DNA of 64,000 nt from Leptospira fletcheri (GTDB lineage Bacteria; Spirochaetota; Leptospiria; Leptospirales; Leptospiraceae). The first letter of the stretch is position 1. The number at the start of each line of letters is the position of its first letter. Below are positions 9,863 through 20,045 of the stretch, piece after piece. Where the stretch lies: positions 992,001-1,056,000 of the forward strand of contig NZ_RQET01000004.1 in the NCBI RefSeq assembly GCF_004769195.1, given 5' to 3'. The notes below the pieces were generated by a model. The model ran no database searches, was not told the DNA's origin, and was given only the letters and a program-made list of their open reading frames with translations. Made by a program: the position numbers and the translations under genes.

Positions 9863-9898
9863 CCGGTCTTTGGACTCTGGAATGAGACTAAAGACCGG
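9863..9898 (-). terminator. Perfect 9-bp stem-loop between the DUF3347 gene and ppk1
   Basis: CCGGTCTTT (9863-9871) pairs perfectly with AAAGACCGG (9890-9898) across an 18-base loop. It lies downstream of the 9970-10410 gene and 65 bp upstream of ppk1 on the same strand. No T-run follows, so it may be a weak terminator, an RNA-end stabiliser or a regulatory structure in the ppk1 leader. Confidence 0.45.
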
Positions 9899-9969
9899 AG
9901 CCGACTTAGAAAGAGAAGGACCGCGACTCGGGCAAGATCACCCTGAGCGGTCCGTCAAACCGATCCGAA

Positions 9970-10410
9970 TTAGTTGACTCTCCTTCCCGATTCTCTCATT
10001 TCGGGAAGATACGGATTTCGGACGGTTTCGGTTTTTGCGATCCAGGTTTTTTTGGTTAACGGGCAGTAAAAAGCGTGCATACCGTATTTCGGAGCCAGGC
10101 TTTGTAACGCGAACGTAAGTTCGCCGTATAAAAATTCCTGGTCCTTTCTGGTGATCGCTTTTTCCAAGAGTTCCGCGAAGGTAAGAGCTTTTGCATACAA
10201 TACTCTCGTTTCCGGGAAGGTCCTCTTTGATTCGCGGACTAAGGATGCCAGGCCTCTTGCATTGCCTTTTCTTTCCTCGTTGGAAAGAAGCTCCTCCTGA
10301 AATCGACTCAATCTTTCGAGAAGTTTCTCTTCGAAATTTTCCTCCACTACCGGCATGGCGGAAGCGGCTACTATGGATGCTGCGGCTAAATAAGCGAATA
10401 CGTTGCGCAT
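9970..10410 (-). CDS. Exported DUF3347-like protein
   Basis: The ATG at 10410 is preferred over an upstream frame because GGAGGAATC precedes it and the product begins with a hydrophobic export signal (about residues 3-20, ending AASAM). The mature part is helical. The C-terminus FYCPLTKKTWIA then RNPYLPEM resembles the conserved end of DUF3347 domains, found in periplasmic proteins and attached to heavy-metal efflux adaptors. A role in metal handling is an inference from that family. The gene lies downstream of another small secreted-protein gene. The protein has 146 residues. Confidence 0.7.
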   Translation of the reverse strand: MRNVFAYLAAASIVAASAMPVVEENFEEKLLERLSRFQEELLSNEERKGNARGLASLVRESKRTFPETRVLYAKALTFAELLEKAITRKDQEFLYGELTFALQSLAPKYGMHAFYCPLTKKTWIAKTETVRNPYLPEMRESGRRVN

Positions 10411-10468
10411 ATATGATTCCTCCGAATGTATTTTTCGATGATCGAAAGGGAAAAGGGGGAAAAGCACG

Positions 10469-10816
10469 CTAATTGAGTAGTCGAATCGTACTTAAAGGAA
10501 AAAAGAAATTGGAATAAAACGTCGGAGATAGGACGTGCTTTTCGAGAGTTTTCTTGATCGACCGAAAAGAAGTATCATGATTTCGAATCGTTTGAAGAGA
10601 AATTTCGGAAAGACGAAAATTCGGCTCGGAAGCAGAGATCGCTGGTAGGTCTAACTTGATAATATTTTCTATATGCGCGAGAGGCGAGGTATCGGAAGTC
10701 TCCTTTTTATTTTTGAAGGATTGGAAAGTCGTGTCGGCTCCCGAGGACGCAGCAACGGAGCCGGGCTGCATTGCCAAGCTCAGGATAAACGTCGCGATTA
10801 CGATCCTTGGGAACAT
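10469..10816 (-). CDS. Small secreted protein of unknown function
   Basis: It encodes 115 residues starting with a typical signal peptide (IVIATFILSLAM, cleavage near VAAS). The mature part is rich in Ser, Thr and Lys and shows no recognisable domain. It precedes the DUF3347-like gene by 58 bp on the same strand, suggesting a two-gene exported unit. The shape of the product, more than any homology, supports it being a gene. Confidence 0.55.
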   Translation of the reverse strand: MFPRIVIATFILSLAMQPGSVAASSGADTTFQSFKNKKETSDTSPLAHIENIIKLDLPAISASEPNFRLSEISLQTIRNHDTSFRSIKKTLEKHVLSPTFYSNFFFPLSTIRLLN

Positions 10817-11057
10817 TTGAACTTAGACCCTGGATCGTTCCCTGGAGGTCAAAAAATTTCAAAATTAGGAATTTATTTACTGCGTAAAACGTACGCAACT
10901 TAGGCTTGGAGCCTCCGTCTCGGGACTTTTCCAGTCTTCCGATTGGCGGTTTAATTGGTTGACTACTCGCGCAATGCGTTTGAAAAGATAAAACGTAAGA
11001 TCGCGAGATCCCTTTCTTTTCTCCTAGAACATTCTACCAAAGGACTTCCGTTTTCCC

Positions 11058-11855
11058 TTGAAACGTTTTTTGAATAACTTTTCCCAGAATTTCCATATCG
11101 AAAACTTATCCGGTTATTTCGCCGCCGTTACGGCAATCGTCAGCGCTTATTCCCTGCTTTTTGATCCCGCCTTCGGGGATATCACTCCTTCTACCTTAAA
11201 GGAAAGGGACTGGGCCAGCATCGCACTCTACGTGTTCAAAGTGCATTCGAGTTTTTTCGGAAACCCTTGGATCGGTCTTTTGTTTTACGTGTACGTTTTC
11301 TTTTTTATGGGAAGAATCCTGGAAGAGGACTTAGGCGTTCCCAAATTCAATATGTATCTATGGTTGGGGGCGGTTCAAATCACTGCCGGAGCGATCTTTT
11401 CCTTGTATGTGCCTTTAGCGGTAGACTCGAGCTTATTTTACGAATGTCTTTTTTTGGCGGTCGCGTACCGCTTTCCCGACATGCAGATCTTTCTTTTTTT
11501 CGTGGTTCCCGTTCGTATCAAATGGCTCGGTTTTTTCGTGGCAGGGATCATGCTCTACACCAGGATTTCCTATTCGATGGCAGCCGGCTCGGTGTTTCCG
11601 CTCCTGGGGATTTTGGTGGGTTTATCCAATCTTTTCCTATTTTACGGAAAGGAGATCTGGAGAGATTTAAGAGGAAACGTAAAAACCCAAATGAAGCCCG
11701 CCTTGAAGAAAGATTCCTCTCCGACGGTGCATAAGTGCCATATCTGCGGAATTACGGAAAAGGACGATCCTCAAATGGATTTCAGATATTGTGTGGATTG
11801 CACGGATTTGGAGTATTGCGAAAGGCATCTGCACGACCACCAGCATGTGAAATAG
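11058..11855 (+). CDS. Rhomboid-fold membrane protein with C-terminal zinc-ribbon tail
   Basis: This 265-residue protein starts at TTG 11058. About six hydrophobic segments cover residues 15-205, with a rhomboid/derlin-like layout. The protease signatures GxSG and the late His are absent, so a pseudoprotease or other fold-mate is more likely than an active rhomboid. The cytoplasmic tail from about 225 has CHICG, YCVDC, YCERH and a final HDHQH, enough ligands for one or two zinc ions. A transmembrane rhomboid-like part joined to such a tail suggests recruitment of a partner at the membrane. The function is unknown. Confidence 0.78.
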   Translation: MKRFLNNFSQNFHIENLSGYFAAVTAIVSAYSLLFDPAFGDITPSTLKERDWASIALYVFKVHSSFFGNPWIGLLFYVYVFFFMGRILEEDLGVPKFNMYLWLGAVQITAGAIFSLYVPLAVDSSLFYECLFLAVAYRFPDMQIFLFFVVPVRIKWLGFFVAGIMLYTRISYSMAAGSVFPLLGILVGLSNLFLFYGKEIWRDLRGNVKTQMKPALKKDSSPTVHKCHICGITEKDDPQMDFRYCVDCTDLEYCERHLHDHQHVK

Positions 11856-11923
11856 TACCTTTCGCGATGGGAAGAAGATTCCTTTCTTTCGTTAGTTGGA
11901 GATTCAAAGCATTTTTCGGTTTG

Positions 11924-11951
11924 CTCGAACGCTCGTTAAAATTCGTTCGAG
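11924..11951. promoter_or_regulatory. Inverted repeat resembling a DesT/TetR-type operator
   Basis: CTCGAACG (11924-11931) and CGTTCGAG (11944-11951) are perfect 8-bp complements. The left half also contains GAACGCTCGTT, close to the GAACGCTNGTT core recalled for the fatty-acid regulator DesT and other TetR-family operators. It lies 82 bp before the acyl-CoA dehydrogenase start, where a repressor site would be expected. No TetR gene is visible in the window. Confidence 0.5.
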
Positions 11952-11967
11952 AAGGTCGGTATTTTCG

Positions 11968-12001
11968 GTTTTCGGAAAACGGATTGACCGGTTCCGAAAA
12001 C
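11968..12001. other. Stem-loop in the acyl-CoA dehydrogenase leader
   Basis: GTTTTCGG (11968-11975) pairs perfectly with CCGAAAAC (11994-12001), and a smaller GTTTTC-G-GAAAAC repeat overlaps the left arm. It lies just upstream of the AAGGA ribosome site and ATG at 12033. It may be a second operator or an mRNA leader hairpin. Confidence 0.4.
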
Positions 12002-12032
12002 GAAGCATACTCATTTATCCAAGGACCTTATT

Positions 12033-13793
12033 ATGCTCCAAAACAACTATTTCAACGACGTTCCCGATCTTAGATTACATTTCGATCATATCATCTCCTG
12101 GAAGGAAATCGTCGACGCGTACGAAAACGGCTTTGCGGACGCCGAAAAATATAAGTCGGGAGACGAACGCTATTCTACGGCGCCGTCCTCCTACGAAGAA
12201 ACGATAGAATATTATGAAACTCTGTTGGATTCGGTCGGAGAATTCGCAGGTAAGGAAATCGCGCCTTATGTGGCGGATCTGGACAAGGTCGGCCTGAAAT
12301 TCGATAAGGGCAAGGTCGTCTTTCCGGAAAAGATGCTGGAAATCGTACGTAAGGCACGCGACGCCGGATTGCAACCCACCGGTTTCTCCCGTAAATACGG
12401 GGGCTTAGGGATTCCTTGGACGGTGCGCGCGTTTTTCGGAGAGATATTGTATAGAGTGGACGCCTCCGTCTGTGTAGCCATCGGATGTGTGAACCTAGCG
12501 GAAATCATAGAAAAGAACGGTAGCGAAGAGCTGAAGGAAGAATGGCTGCCTCGTTTGGCCGCGGGAGAATTCGCTTGTGCGATGGGGTTAACAGAACCTG
12601 ACCACGGCTCCGACCTTCCGGGTTTAAGAACCAGAGCGGTGCACCAGGAAGGGAATCGATATCTGCTGAACGGAACGAAGCGTTTTATCACGCACGGTTG
12701 CGGAACGGGAGAAATTCCAGCGATTTTACTGTTATTGGCTCGGACCGGAAATCCCGGAAGCGGAGCGAGAGGACTTTCTTTTTTTCTCGTCCAGTCCAAG
12801 GACGTGCAAGTGGCAGGAATCGAAAAGAAAATGGGACTCCATTGTTCGCCGACCTGCGAAATCGTCCTTGAGAACAGTCCCGGGATTCTGATCGGAGAAG
12901 AAGGACACGGGTTGATCAAACACACGATGGGTATGTTGAACGGAGCACGCGTCGGGATCGCTCAGCAAGGAGTCGGAATCGCCCAGGCCGCGTTATCCGA
13001 AACGCAAAAATACGCATCCGAAAGGATACAATTCGGCAAACCGATCGCGGAAATTCCCGCAGTGCGTAAGATTCTTCGAAGAATGGAAAGAGAAACCATG
13101 GCGATGCGTTGTTTGGTGATGGAATGCGCGAGGAGCATGGATCTCTATTATTTTCGGGGAGATCATCTTCGGGAAAAAGGCGCGACGGACAGGGATCTAA
13201 AATCGGACGTGGTGCTAAAATATTGGGAACGTTTGGCAGGATTGCTGACTCCGATTTCCAAATTCTATTGCTCCGAAACTTGCGTAAAAATCGCCGGAGA
13301 TGCGGTGCAACTTCACGGAGGGGCCGGATTTACCGAAGATTACGACGTTTCCAGGATTTATCGGGATTCCAGGATAACGACCATCTACGACGGAACTTCC
13401 CAGATTCAGGTCAACGCAGCGATCGGCGGGATCGTCACAGGAATGGCTCCTCACGGTTTTCTACGAGAGTATATCGAAAACGAATGGAATCATTTTGCGG
13501 GAGAAGAACCCAAAACGTTGGAAAACGTCTGGGAATCCTACAAAGAAATATTAGGTTTATATAAAGAACTTCCCTCTTCCGAGGATCGGGAAGAGATCGC
13601 CGACGAAACGGTCTGGGCTAGCGCTCGGTTGCTTTCGGGAATCCTCTTTTTTAAATCCGTTCTTCGTACTCCTGACGAATTGCGGTCCGAGAGGGTTGCG
13701 CATGTAGAGGATTACTTGTTGGACAGCCTTGCTTTCGTGGAAGGTCTGAAGGCGAAGTTGCATGCTAAGGTCTCTTCGGCTAGGGTAGCATAG
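12033..13793 (+). CDS. Acyl-CoA dehydrogenase family protein
   Basis: The 586-residue protein carries the family marks: MGLTEPDHGSD in the middle domain, the FAD-binding C-terminal helices, and QLHGGAGFTEDY. The usual catalytic Glu of the Y-E-G-T motif is Asp here (D453 in IYDGTSQ). Members remove hydrogens from C2 and C3 of acyl-CoA and pass electrons to ETF. The length, about 200 residues above short-chain enzymes, fits the large subfamily with an extra C-terminal helical domain. AAGGA precedes the ATG. A TetR-type palindrome and a hairpin lie upstream, suggesting control by lipid supply. The Asp could mean altered specificity or rate. Confidence 0.92.
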   Translation: MLQNNYFNDVPDLRLHFDHIISWKEIVDAYENGFADAEKYKSGDERYSTAPSSYEETIEYYETLLDSVGEFAGKEIAPYVADLDKVGLKFDKGKVVFPEKMLEIVRKARDAGLQPTGFSRKYGGLGIPWTVRAFFGEILYRVDASVCVAIGCVNLAEIIEKNGSEELKEEWLPRLAAGEFACAMGLTEPDHGSDLPGLRTRAVHQEGNRYLLNGTKRFITHGCGTGEIPAILLLLARTGNPGSGARGLSFFLVQSKDVQVAGIEKKMGLHCSPTCEIVLENSPGILIGEEGHGLIKHTMGMLNGARVGIAQQGVGIAQAALSETQKYASERIQFGKPIAEIPAVRKILRRMERETMAMRCLVMECARSMDLYYFRGDHLREKGATDRDLKSDVVLKYWERLAGLLTPISKFYCSETCVKIAGDAVQLHGGAGFTEDYDVSRIYRDSRITTIYDGTSQIQVNAAIGGIVTGMAPHGFLREYIENEWNHFAGEEPKTLENVWESYKEILGLYKELPSSEDREEIADETVWASARLLSGILFFKSVLRTPDELRSERVAHVEDYLLDSLAFVEGLKAKLHAKVSSARVA

Positions 13794-14437
13794 TGAAATT
13801 CTCTGCGATTTTAGCGTCCATTTGCTTTTTCTTTTGGTCCTGCTCGGTTCCTCCCGAAAGCGTCGCTAAGAAAATTTTTGCGGCACACGGAGGAGCGGAT
13901 TTCGAAAAAATCCAGGAGATCGGATTTACTTTCGTCGTCTCGACTCCCGAAAAGGAATTGGTACGAAGGAGTTGGATCTGGTTCCCGAAAACCGCGGAAG
14001 TGAGATTTACGGAAGGGGAAAAGGAAATCAGGTACGATAGAAACCGCTTGCAGGAATCGGATCAGGAAACGGAAGGCAAGTTTATCAATGACAGTTACTG
14101 GTTATTGTTTCCCTTCCATTTGGTCTGGGACAAAGGAGTTTCTCTATCTTATGACGGCGCTCAACCTAAGCCGGACGGATCCGGCCCGTTGCGGAGATTG
14201 TCCGTGAAGTATCCTGCCGAAGGCGGTTTTACTCCGGGCGATATGTACAAATTGTATTACGATTCGGAATACAGAATTCGTTATTGGACCTATCATAAAT
14301 CTGCATCGGAGGAGCCGACCCGTGGCACGACTTGGGAAGGATACTCCGTCTTTTCCGGGATCCCGCTCTCCTTGCAGAGAAAGGGTCCTGCAGGAGCGTT
14401 CCAAATTCGATTCGAGAACGTAAGCGTAAAACCGTAA
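13793..14437 (+). CDS. Lipoprotein, possibly DUF6503/LolA-like
   Basis: The GTG at 13793 shares a base with the stop of the acyl-CoA dehydrogenase gene (TAGTG), so translation is probably coupled. The 214-residue product has a lipoprotein signal ending FFFWSCS, with lipid attachment at the first Cys. The mature part reads AAHGGADFEKIQEI followed by beta-rich repeats, recalling DUF6503/LolA-like lipid-binding shells. That assignment is tentative. Coupling to a fatty-acid enzyme would suit a lipid-related role, but this is inference. Confidence 0.75.
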   Translation: MKFSAILASICFFFWSCSVPPESVAKKIFAAHGGADFEKIQEIGFTFVVSTPEKELVRRSWIWFPKTAEVRFTEGEKEIRYDRNRLQESDQETEGKFINDSYWLLFPFHLVWDKGVSLSYDGAQPKPDGSGPLRRLSVKYPAEGGFTPGDMYKLYYDSEYRIRYWTYHKSASEEPTRGTTWEGYSVFSGIPLSLQRKGPAGAFQIRFENVSVKP

Positions 14438-14615
14438 GAAGGAAATTCGCTTTCGGAATCCTAAAGGACAGGAACCAAGGATACCGAAAGGGGAACGGAC
14501 GTTTTCCCGATTTCTTTCCTAAAAACGTCGAAGATTCAGGTTCGGTCGAAGAAGGTTCTCCTATCCACTCTTAGGCGAGAAGACGGGGACGCTTTCTGAC
14601 CAGGAGCTGAGTCGT

Positions 14616-15149
14616 ATGAAAACTCGGATTTTTCCAACCATCACGTTCCCTCTTTTTCTTCTTCTGTTCGCCTCGTTTTTTTCGGCCTCCGGCTGTTCCA
14701 ATTCCGGCAGCCAAAAGACCGATCCAGGTTCTTTGATCGCGGTCGCTTTGTCTGCGGGGCAATCTCCTTTTTCGTCCGGACCTTGCGATTCCCAGACCAA
14801 TTTGGTAAAGGGTTCCCCTCTCACTGCGACGGTTTCCAGTCCTTCGGGAGGATATTACGGCATGGCAAGTTCCTTGGTGTTGTATTTTCTGTACCAAGGC
14901 GGAGGGAGTTCGGATTCCGTCAGTTTCAGTTCGAATCCTTCCGGGAGCTCCGGCGGTGAATTGAATATAGGGAAACAGGGAGTTTCCATCCAACCGGCGA
15001 ATTTGGGCATGATGTCGAATTTCGACGTATACCATTCCCAAGCGCCGTATTCCAATTCCTCGGTGATGACCGCATCGGGAAATTATAGGTGTTACCAGGT
15101 CATCGTTCCCGCCGCTACGACGATCACATATACGATTTCGATCCTATAG
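14616..15149 (+). CDS. Ser/Gly-rich lipoprotein
   Basis: The 177-residue product has a clear lipoprotein signal: basic start, long hydrophobic core and lipobox SASGC. CAGGAGCTG precedes the ATG. The mature protein is rich in Ser, Gly and Tyr, has two later cysteines, and ends in a Thr-rich strand, suggesting a small beta-structured surface or periplasmic lipoprotein. No family is recognised. It stands alone between the acyl-CoA dehydrogenase pair and fliD. Confidence 0.75.
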   Translation: MKTRIFPTITFPLFLLLFASFFSASGCSNSGSQKTDPGSLIAVALSAGQSPFSSGPCDSQTNLVKGSPLTATVSSPSGGYYGMASSLVLYFLYQGGGSSDSVSFSSNPSGSSGGELNIGKQGVSIQPANLGMMSNFDVYHSQAPYSNSSVMTASGNYRCYQVIVPAATTITYTISIL

Positions 15150-15286
15150 ACGGACGAGGTCTTTTATTATGTCTCCCATTTCGAAGGAGGTTTTGAAACG
15201 GAGAGACTGAGAACGGATTCGAAAAATCCCCTTCTTAAGGCTTATGCTTTTTTCGAAACGGCCGATGGGTATACTGGGAGGGGACC

Positions 15287-17227
15287 ATGCCTGCGTTTAC
15301 CATTCCAGGACTCAGCTCCGGACAGGACACGAATCAGATCGTAAAGAAGCTGGTGGAATTGGAAGCCAAGCCGATCCGTCGTTTGGAAAGGCAAAATAAT
15401 TATAACAAAGCTCAGGTAAAAGCTTGGAACGATCTAAAGACCTTAACCACCGAACTTCAAAATAAAACCAGGGAAATCACTTCTTTCACCGCTCCCTTTG
15501 CCACAAAGTCCGTGATTTCCGAACCGGAAGGTACGATCTCAGGAGACGCTTCCCGCTCAGCGACGAGCGCCAAAAGAAAGATCGAAATCAAGGAGTTGGC
15601 TACCTTCCACCAGGTTTCCAGCGACCCTATCGATACGGAACGAAAGATTCCGGCGGGTTCGTTTAAAATTCTTTCCGGAGAAAACGAAAAGGAAATCGAT
15701 TTTTCGGGAGGGACGGTCCGAGAACTTTCCCTTATGGTCCGGACTGCGGCTGCGGGATTGGCCCAGCCTTCCTTGGTGAAAGTGGATCAGAACAAAACGG
15801 TCCTCACTCTGACAGCATCCCAATCGGGAAAAGAAAACCTTCTAAAATTCGACGATCCTAACGGAGTCCTGAAGGCGGCAGGATTAGTGGGGGACATGTA
15901 TCCTCAAGATCCTCCTAAAACGTTTCCGATCGTTTTGGAAGCGACACAAGCGAAGGCGTTTCAACCCGAAAAATATTCCATGGAAAAGGATGCGAAACCG
16001 GTTCTCGTCGCGGATCCGAACGGCAAAGAACCTACTAAATTAAAAATCTCCTCCAAACAGGCGTTTCAGTTTCATACGGAATCGCACGAAGCCAAAAAGG
16101 GGCTTCGATTGGAGGCTCTTCTTTCCGAGCCGCTGGCAGAAGGGGAGACGATTTCTCTCGGAGTCATTTACGAAATGGACGAGCAGGAAAAGGTCTATCT
16201 GGAAACCGCCGCCCACAAAGAAGGACGTCTCAAGCTGACGCTTAAGGCTTCCTTGGACGGGAAGAAAATCCGCGAGATCATAGTAGTGAACCAAAGCGGA
16301 AAGGAGAAGGAGTTATCCGATTTCCGGCTGGTGGTTCCGGGTGAATTCAAGGGCGCCAAACCCGCAAAGACCGTAGTAGAGGCCAAAGACGCGTTGTTTA
16401 CCGTGGACGGCATAGAAGTCACCCGGCCGAAAAACGAAGGACTGACGGACGTATTGGACGGAATCAATTTAAACCTACACAAAAAAAGCGAAGGTCCGGT
16501 CCTGGTCGACGTCAAAGTGGATTCCGAAAAAGGAATCAAGATGATCAAGGGCTTTATAGAAGCTTATAATAATGTTCTAAAATATTCCAAAGAGGCGACG
16601 GCCGTCGATCGTGAAAGCGGTATGTCCGACGGCAAGAACGAGGATCCGGATATTAGCCGTTCCTTTTGGGAAGGGAAAACGAAGAGCGGGCTCCTAGCCG
16701 GGGAACATTCGATCGTAAGATTGCTTGCCGGAATGAAAACCGTAACTACGACTTCTTTTGCCCCATTAGGTGATTCCGAAATCCGGATGTTATCCGACAT
16801 CGGAGTGTCGACAGGCACGGTCGGAAGTAAATGGGCGGATATCCAGGAAGGTTATCTTCAACTGGACGAACAAAAACTCTCCCAAAAACTTTCTGAGAAC
16901 CCGGATGCGGTCCGTCACCTTTTTGCTCAGGACACCAACTCTGACTCCAGAATGGATACGGGGGTCGGAGTCAATTTAGTGGAACATCTGAAACCGTATA
17001 CACAGTTTGCCGGCGGCCTCGTTACCAGTAAGATCAAACTATTGGAAGAGCAGTTTGCCGATAATAATAAGAAAATCAAGAACTACGAATCCCACTTATC
17101 CAGCTACGAAAAGAAGCTGAAGGAAAAATTCCTGTACATGGAACAAGGAGTGGGAAAAAATAAGGCGGTAGGTTCGTACTTGAACAACAATCTTTCCAGG
17201 GTTCAAGGCGGAGACGACGGAAAGTGA
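15287..17227 (+). CDS. fliD: Flagellar filament cap protein FliD
   Basis: The 646-residue protein begins PAFTIPGLSSGQDTNQIVKKL, the conserved FliD N-terminal domain that lines the cap interface. The FliD C-terminal domain follows in the last 260 residues, including DIGVSTGTVGSKWADI and a terminal coiled coil (about 575-625). FliD caps the growing filament and guides flagellin assembly; in spirochaetes it acts in the periplasm on endoflagella. The central insert is longer than in enterobacterial FliD (about 470 residues). GGGAGGGG precedes the ATG. A gene of unknown function overlaps its stop region. Confidence 0.93.
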   Translation: MPAFTIPGLSSGQDTNQIVKKLVELEAKPIRRLERQNNYNKAQVKAWNDLKTLTTELQNKTREITSFTAPFATKSVISEPEGTISGDASRSATSAKRKIEIKELATFHQVSSDPIDTERKIPAGSFKILSGENEKEIDFSGGTVRELSLMVRTAAAGLAQPSLVKVDQNKTVLTLTASQSGKENLLKFDDPNGVLKAAGLVGDMYPQDPPKTFPIVLEATQAKAFQPEKYSMEKDAKPVLVADPNGKEPTKLKISSKQAFQFHTESHEAKKGLRLEALLSEPLAEGETISLGVIYEMDEQEKVYLETAAHKEGRLKLTLKASLDGKKIREIIVVNQSGKEKELSDFRLVVPGEFKGAKPAKTVVEAKDALFTVDGIEVTRPKNEGLTDVLDGINLNLHKKSEGPVLVDVKVDSEKGIKMIKGFIEAYNNVLKYSKEATAVDRESGMSDGKNEDPDISRSFWEGKTKSGLLAGEHSIVRLLAGMKTVTTTSFAPLGDSEIRMLSDIGVSTGTVGSKWADIQEGYLQLDEQKLSQKLSENPDAVRHLFAQDTNSDSRMDTGVGVNLVEHLKPYTQFAGGLVTSKIKLLEEQFADNNKKIKNYESHLSSYEKKLKEKFLYMEQGVGKNKAVGSYLNNNLSRVQGGDDGK

Positions 17228-17256
17228 GTACTTATAATAGAAACGGAGGAGTAACC

Positions 17257-18225
17257 GTGGAAATATTCGTGAACGAACAAAGGCTTGAAAGCGCAATCGA
17301 AAACGAAAAGAATCTCGGCGAGGTTTTCGACGCCGTCGGCCGCTGGGTCGAATCGAACGGTAAATTTCTTTTGTCCTGTATTGTGGACGGAGAAGAGTTC
17401 CGTTCCGATACGATGAAAGGCAAATCGATAGATTCCGCCTCCAAAATGGAATTTTACGTCGGAGAGGAACTGGATATTCTACTCAGTTCGCTAAACGAAT
17501 TGGACGCCTATGTGGATAAAGTGGGAACGACTCTGTTAGGACGGGATAGCCTCACGGAAAAGGAATCCAAAGAGTTGTCCGACGGAGTCAATTGGATCGA
17601 GTCCTTACTTCGCTCGGCAGGCAGGATGTTGAAGTTACGATACGATCAGATCAAACCGATGGGTACCGGAAATAACGTGGAAGAGGTTCTCGCGGCCCTC
17701 AAACAAAGGTCTTCCAAATTGGACGGTATCGGCGCGATCGAGGAGTTTTTGGAACACTTGCGGGATCTTAAATTGTTCACGATGGATCTGATCGCCAGAG
17801 CCTCCGTGCTTGATTTAGATCTTCCCACCTTGCGGGAAATATTGGATACCTTTATCAAGGCGGTCCCGGCTCTGAAACAGAGTTTCGTAAAAGTGAACGA
17901 AAACTACCAGGCCGGTAGGGACGAAGTTGCAACGCATCTTCTCACGCAGTCCGTTTCTCAAATTAACGTTCTATTGACTTCGTTTATCACACTACGTCAA
18001 AAACTTCCCGGGTTGAACTATTCGAGCCTTTTTATCGGCGGAAAATCCTTCGAGGAAAAAACGAACGAACTCAACGATACTCTCGCTAGCGTTGCCGTCG
18101 CGTTGGAGGAGAAGGACATCATTCGCGCCGGGGATATCATCGAATACGAGATTCCTACGGCGCTGGATGAATTGCTACCGTTTCTGGAAAAGGTCAAAGA
18201 ACAGGCCGATTCGTTGTCCGTCTGA
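17257..18225 (+). CDS. Unknown helical protein coupled to fliD
   Basis: The frame opens at GTG 17224, overlapping the fliD stop (GTGA), but GTG 17257 has an ideal GGAGGAG 5 bases before it and is preferred (322 residues). The first 70 residues look like a small beta domain (VEIFVNEQ, LLSCIVDGEEF). The rest is long helices with coiled-coil character. There is no signal peptide or membrane segment. I do not recognise it. Position right behind fliD suggests an export chaperone or accessory of the filament cap, which is inference only. Confidence 0.78.
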   Translation: MEIFVNEQRLESAIENEKNLGEVFDAVGRWVESNGKFLLSCIVDGEEFRSDTMKGKSIDSASKMEFYVGEELDILLSSLNELDAYVDKVGTTLLGRDSLTEKESKELSDGVNWIESLLRSAGRMLKLRYDQIKPMGTGNNVEEVLAALKQRSSKLDGIGAIEEFLEHLRDLKLFTMDLIARASVLDLDLPTLREILDTFIKAVPALKQSFVKVNENYQAGRDEVATHLLTQSVSQINVLLTSFITLRQKLPGLNYSSLFIGGKSFEEKTNELNDTLASVAVALEEKDIIRAGDIIEYEIPTALDELLPFLEKVKEQADSLSV

Positions 18226-18257
18226 TCTAGAAAAAACGCATCCTGCACGGACGGACC

Positions 18258-20041
<1,784 letters not shown>

Positions 20042-20045
<4 letters not shown>

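Noticed and set aside
10817..11057. Gap between divergent genes checked for a promoter or riboswitch
   Set aside because: Only weak -35-like TTGACT and a short AGGCT/AGCCT stem were found; spacing to a -10 is poor, so nothing was called.
12266..12925. 219-residue minus-strand frame inside the acyl-CoA dehydrogenase gene
   Set aside because: It lies wholly within a gene with clear family motifs and shows no domain of its own.
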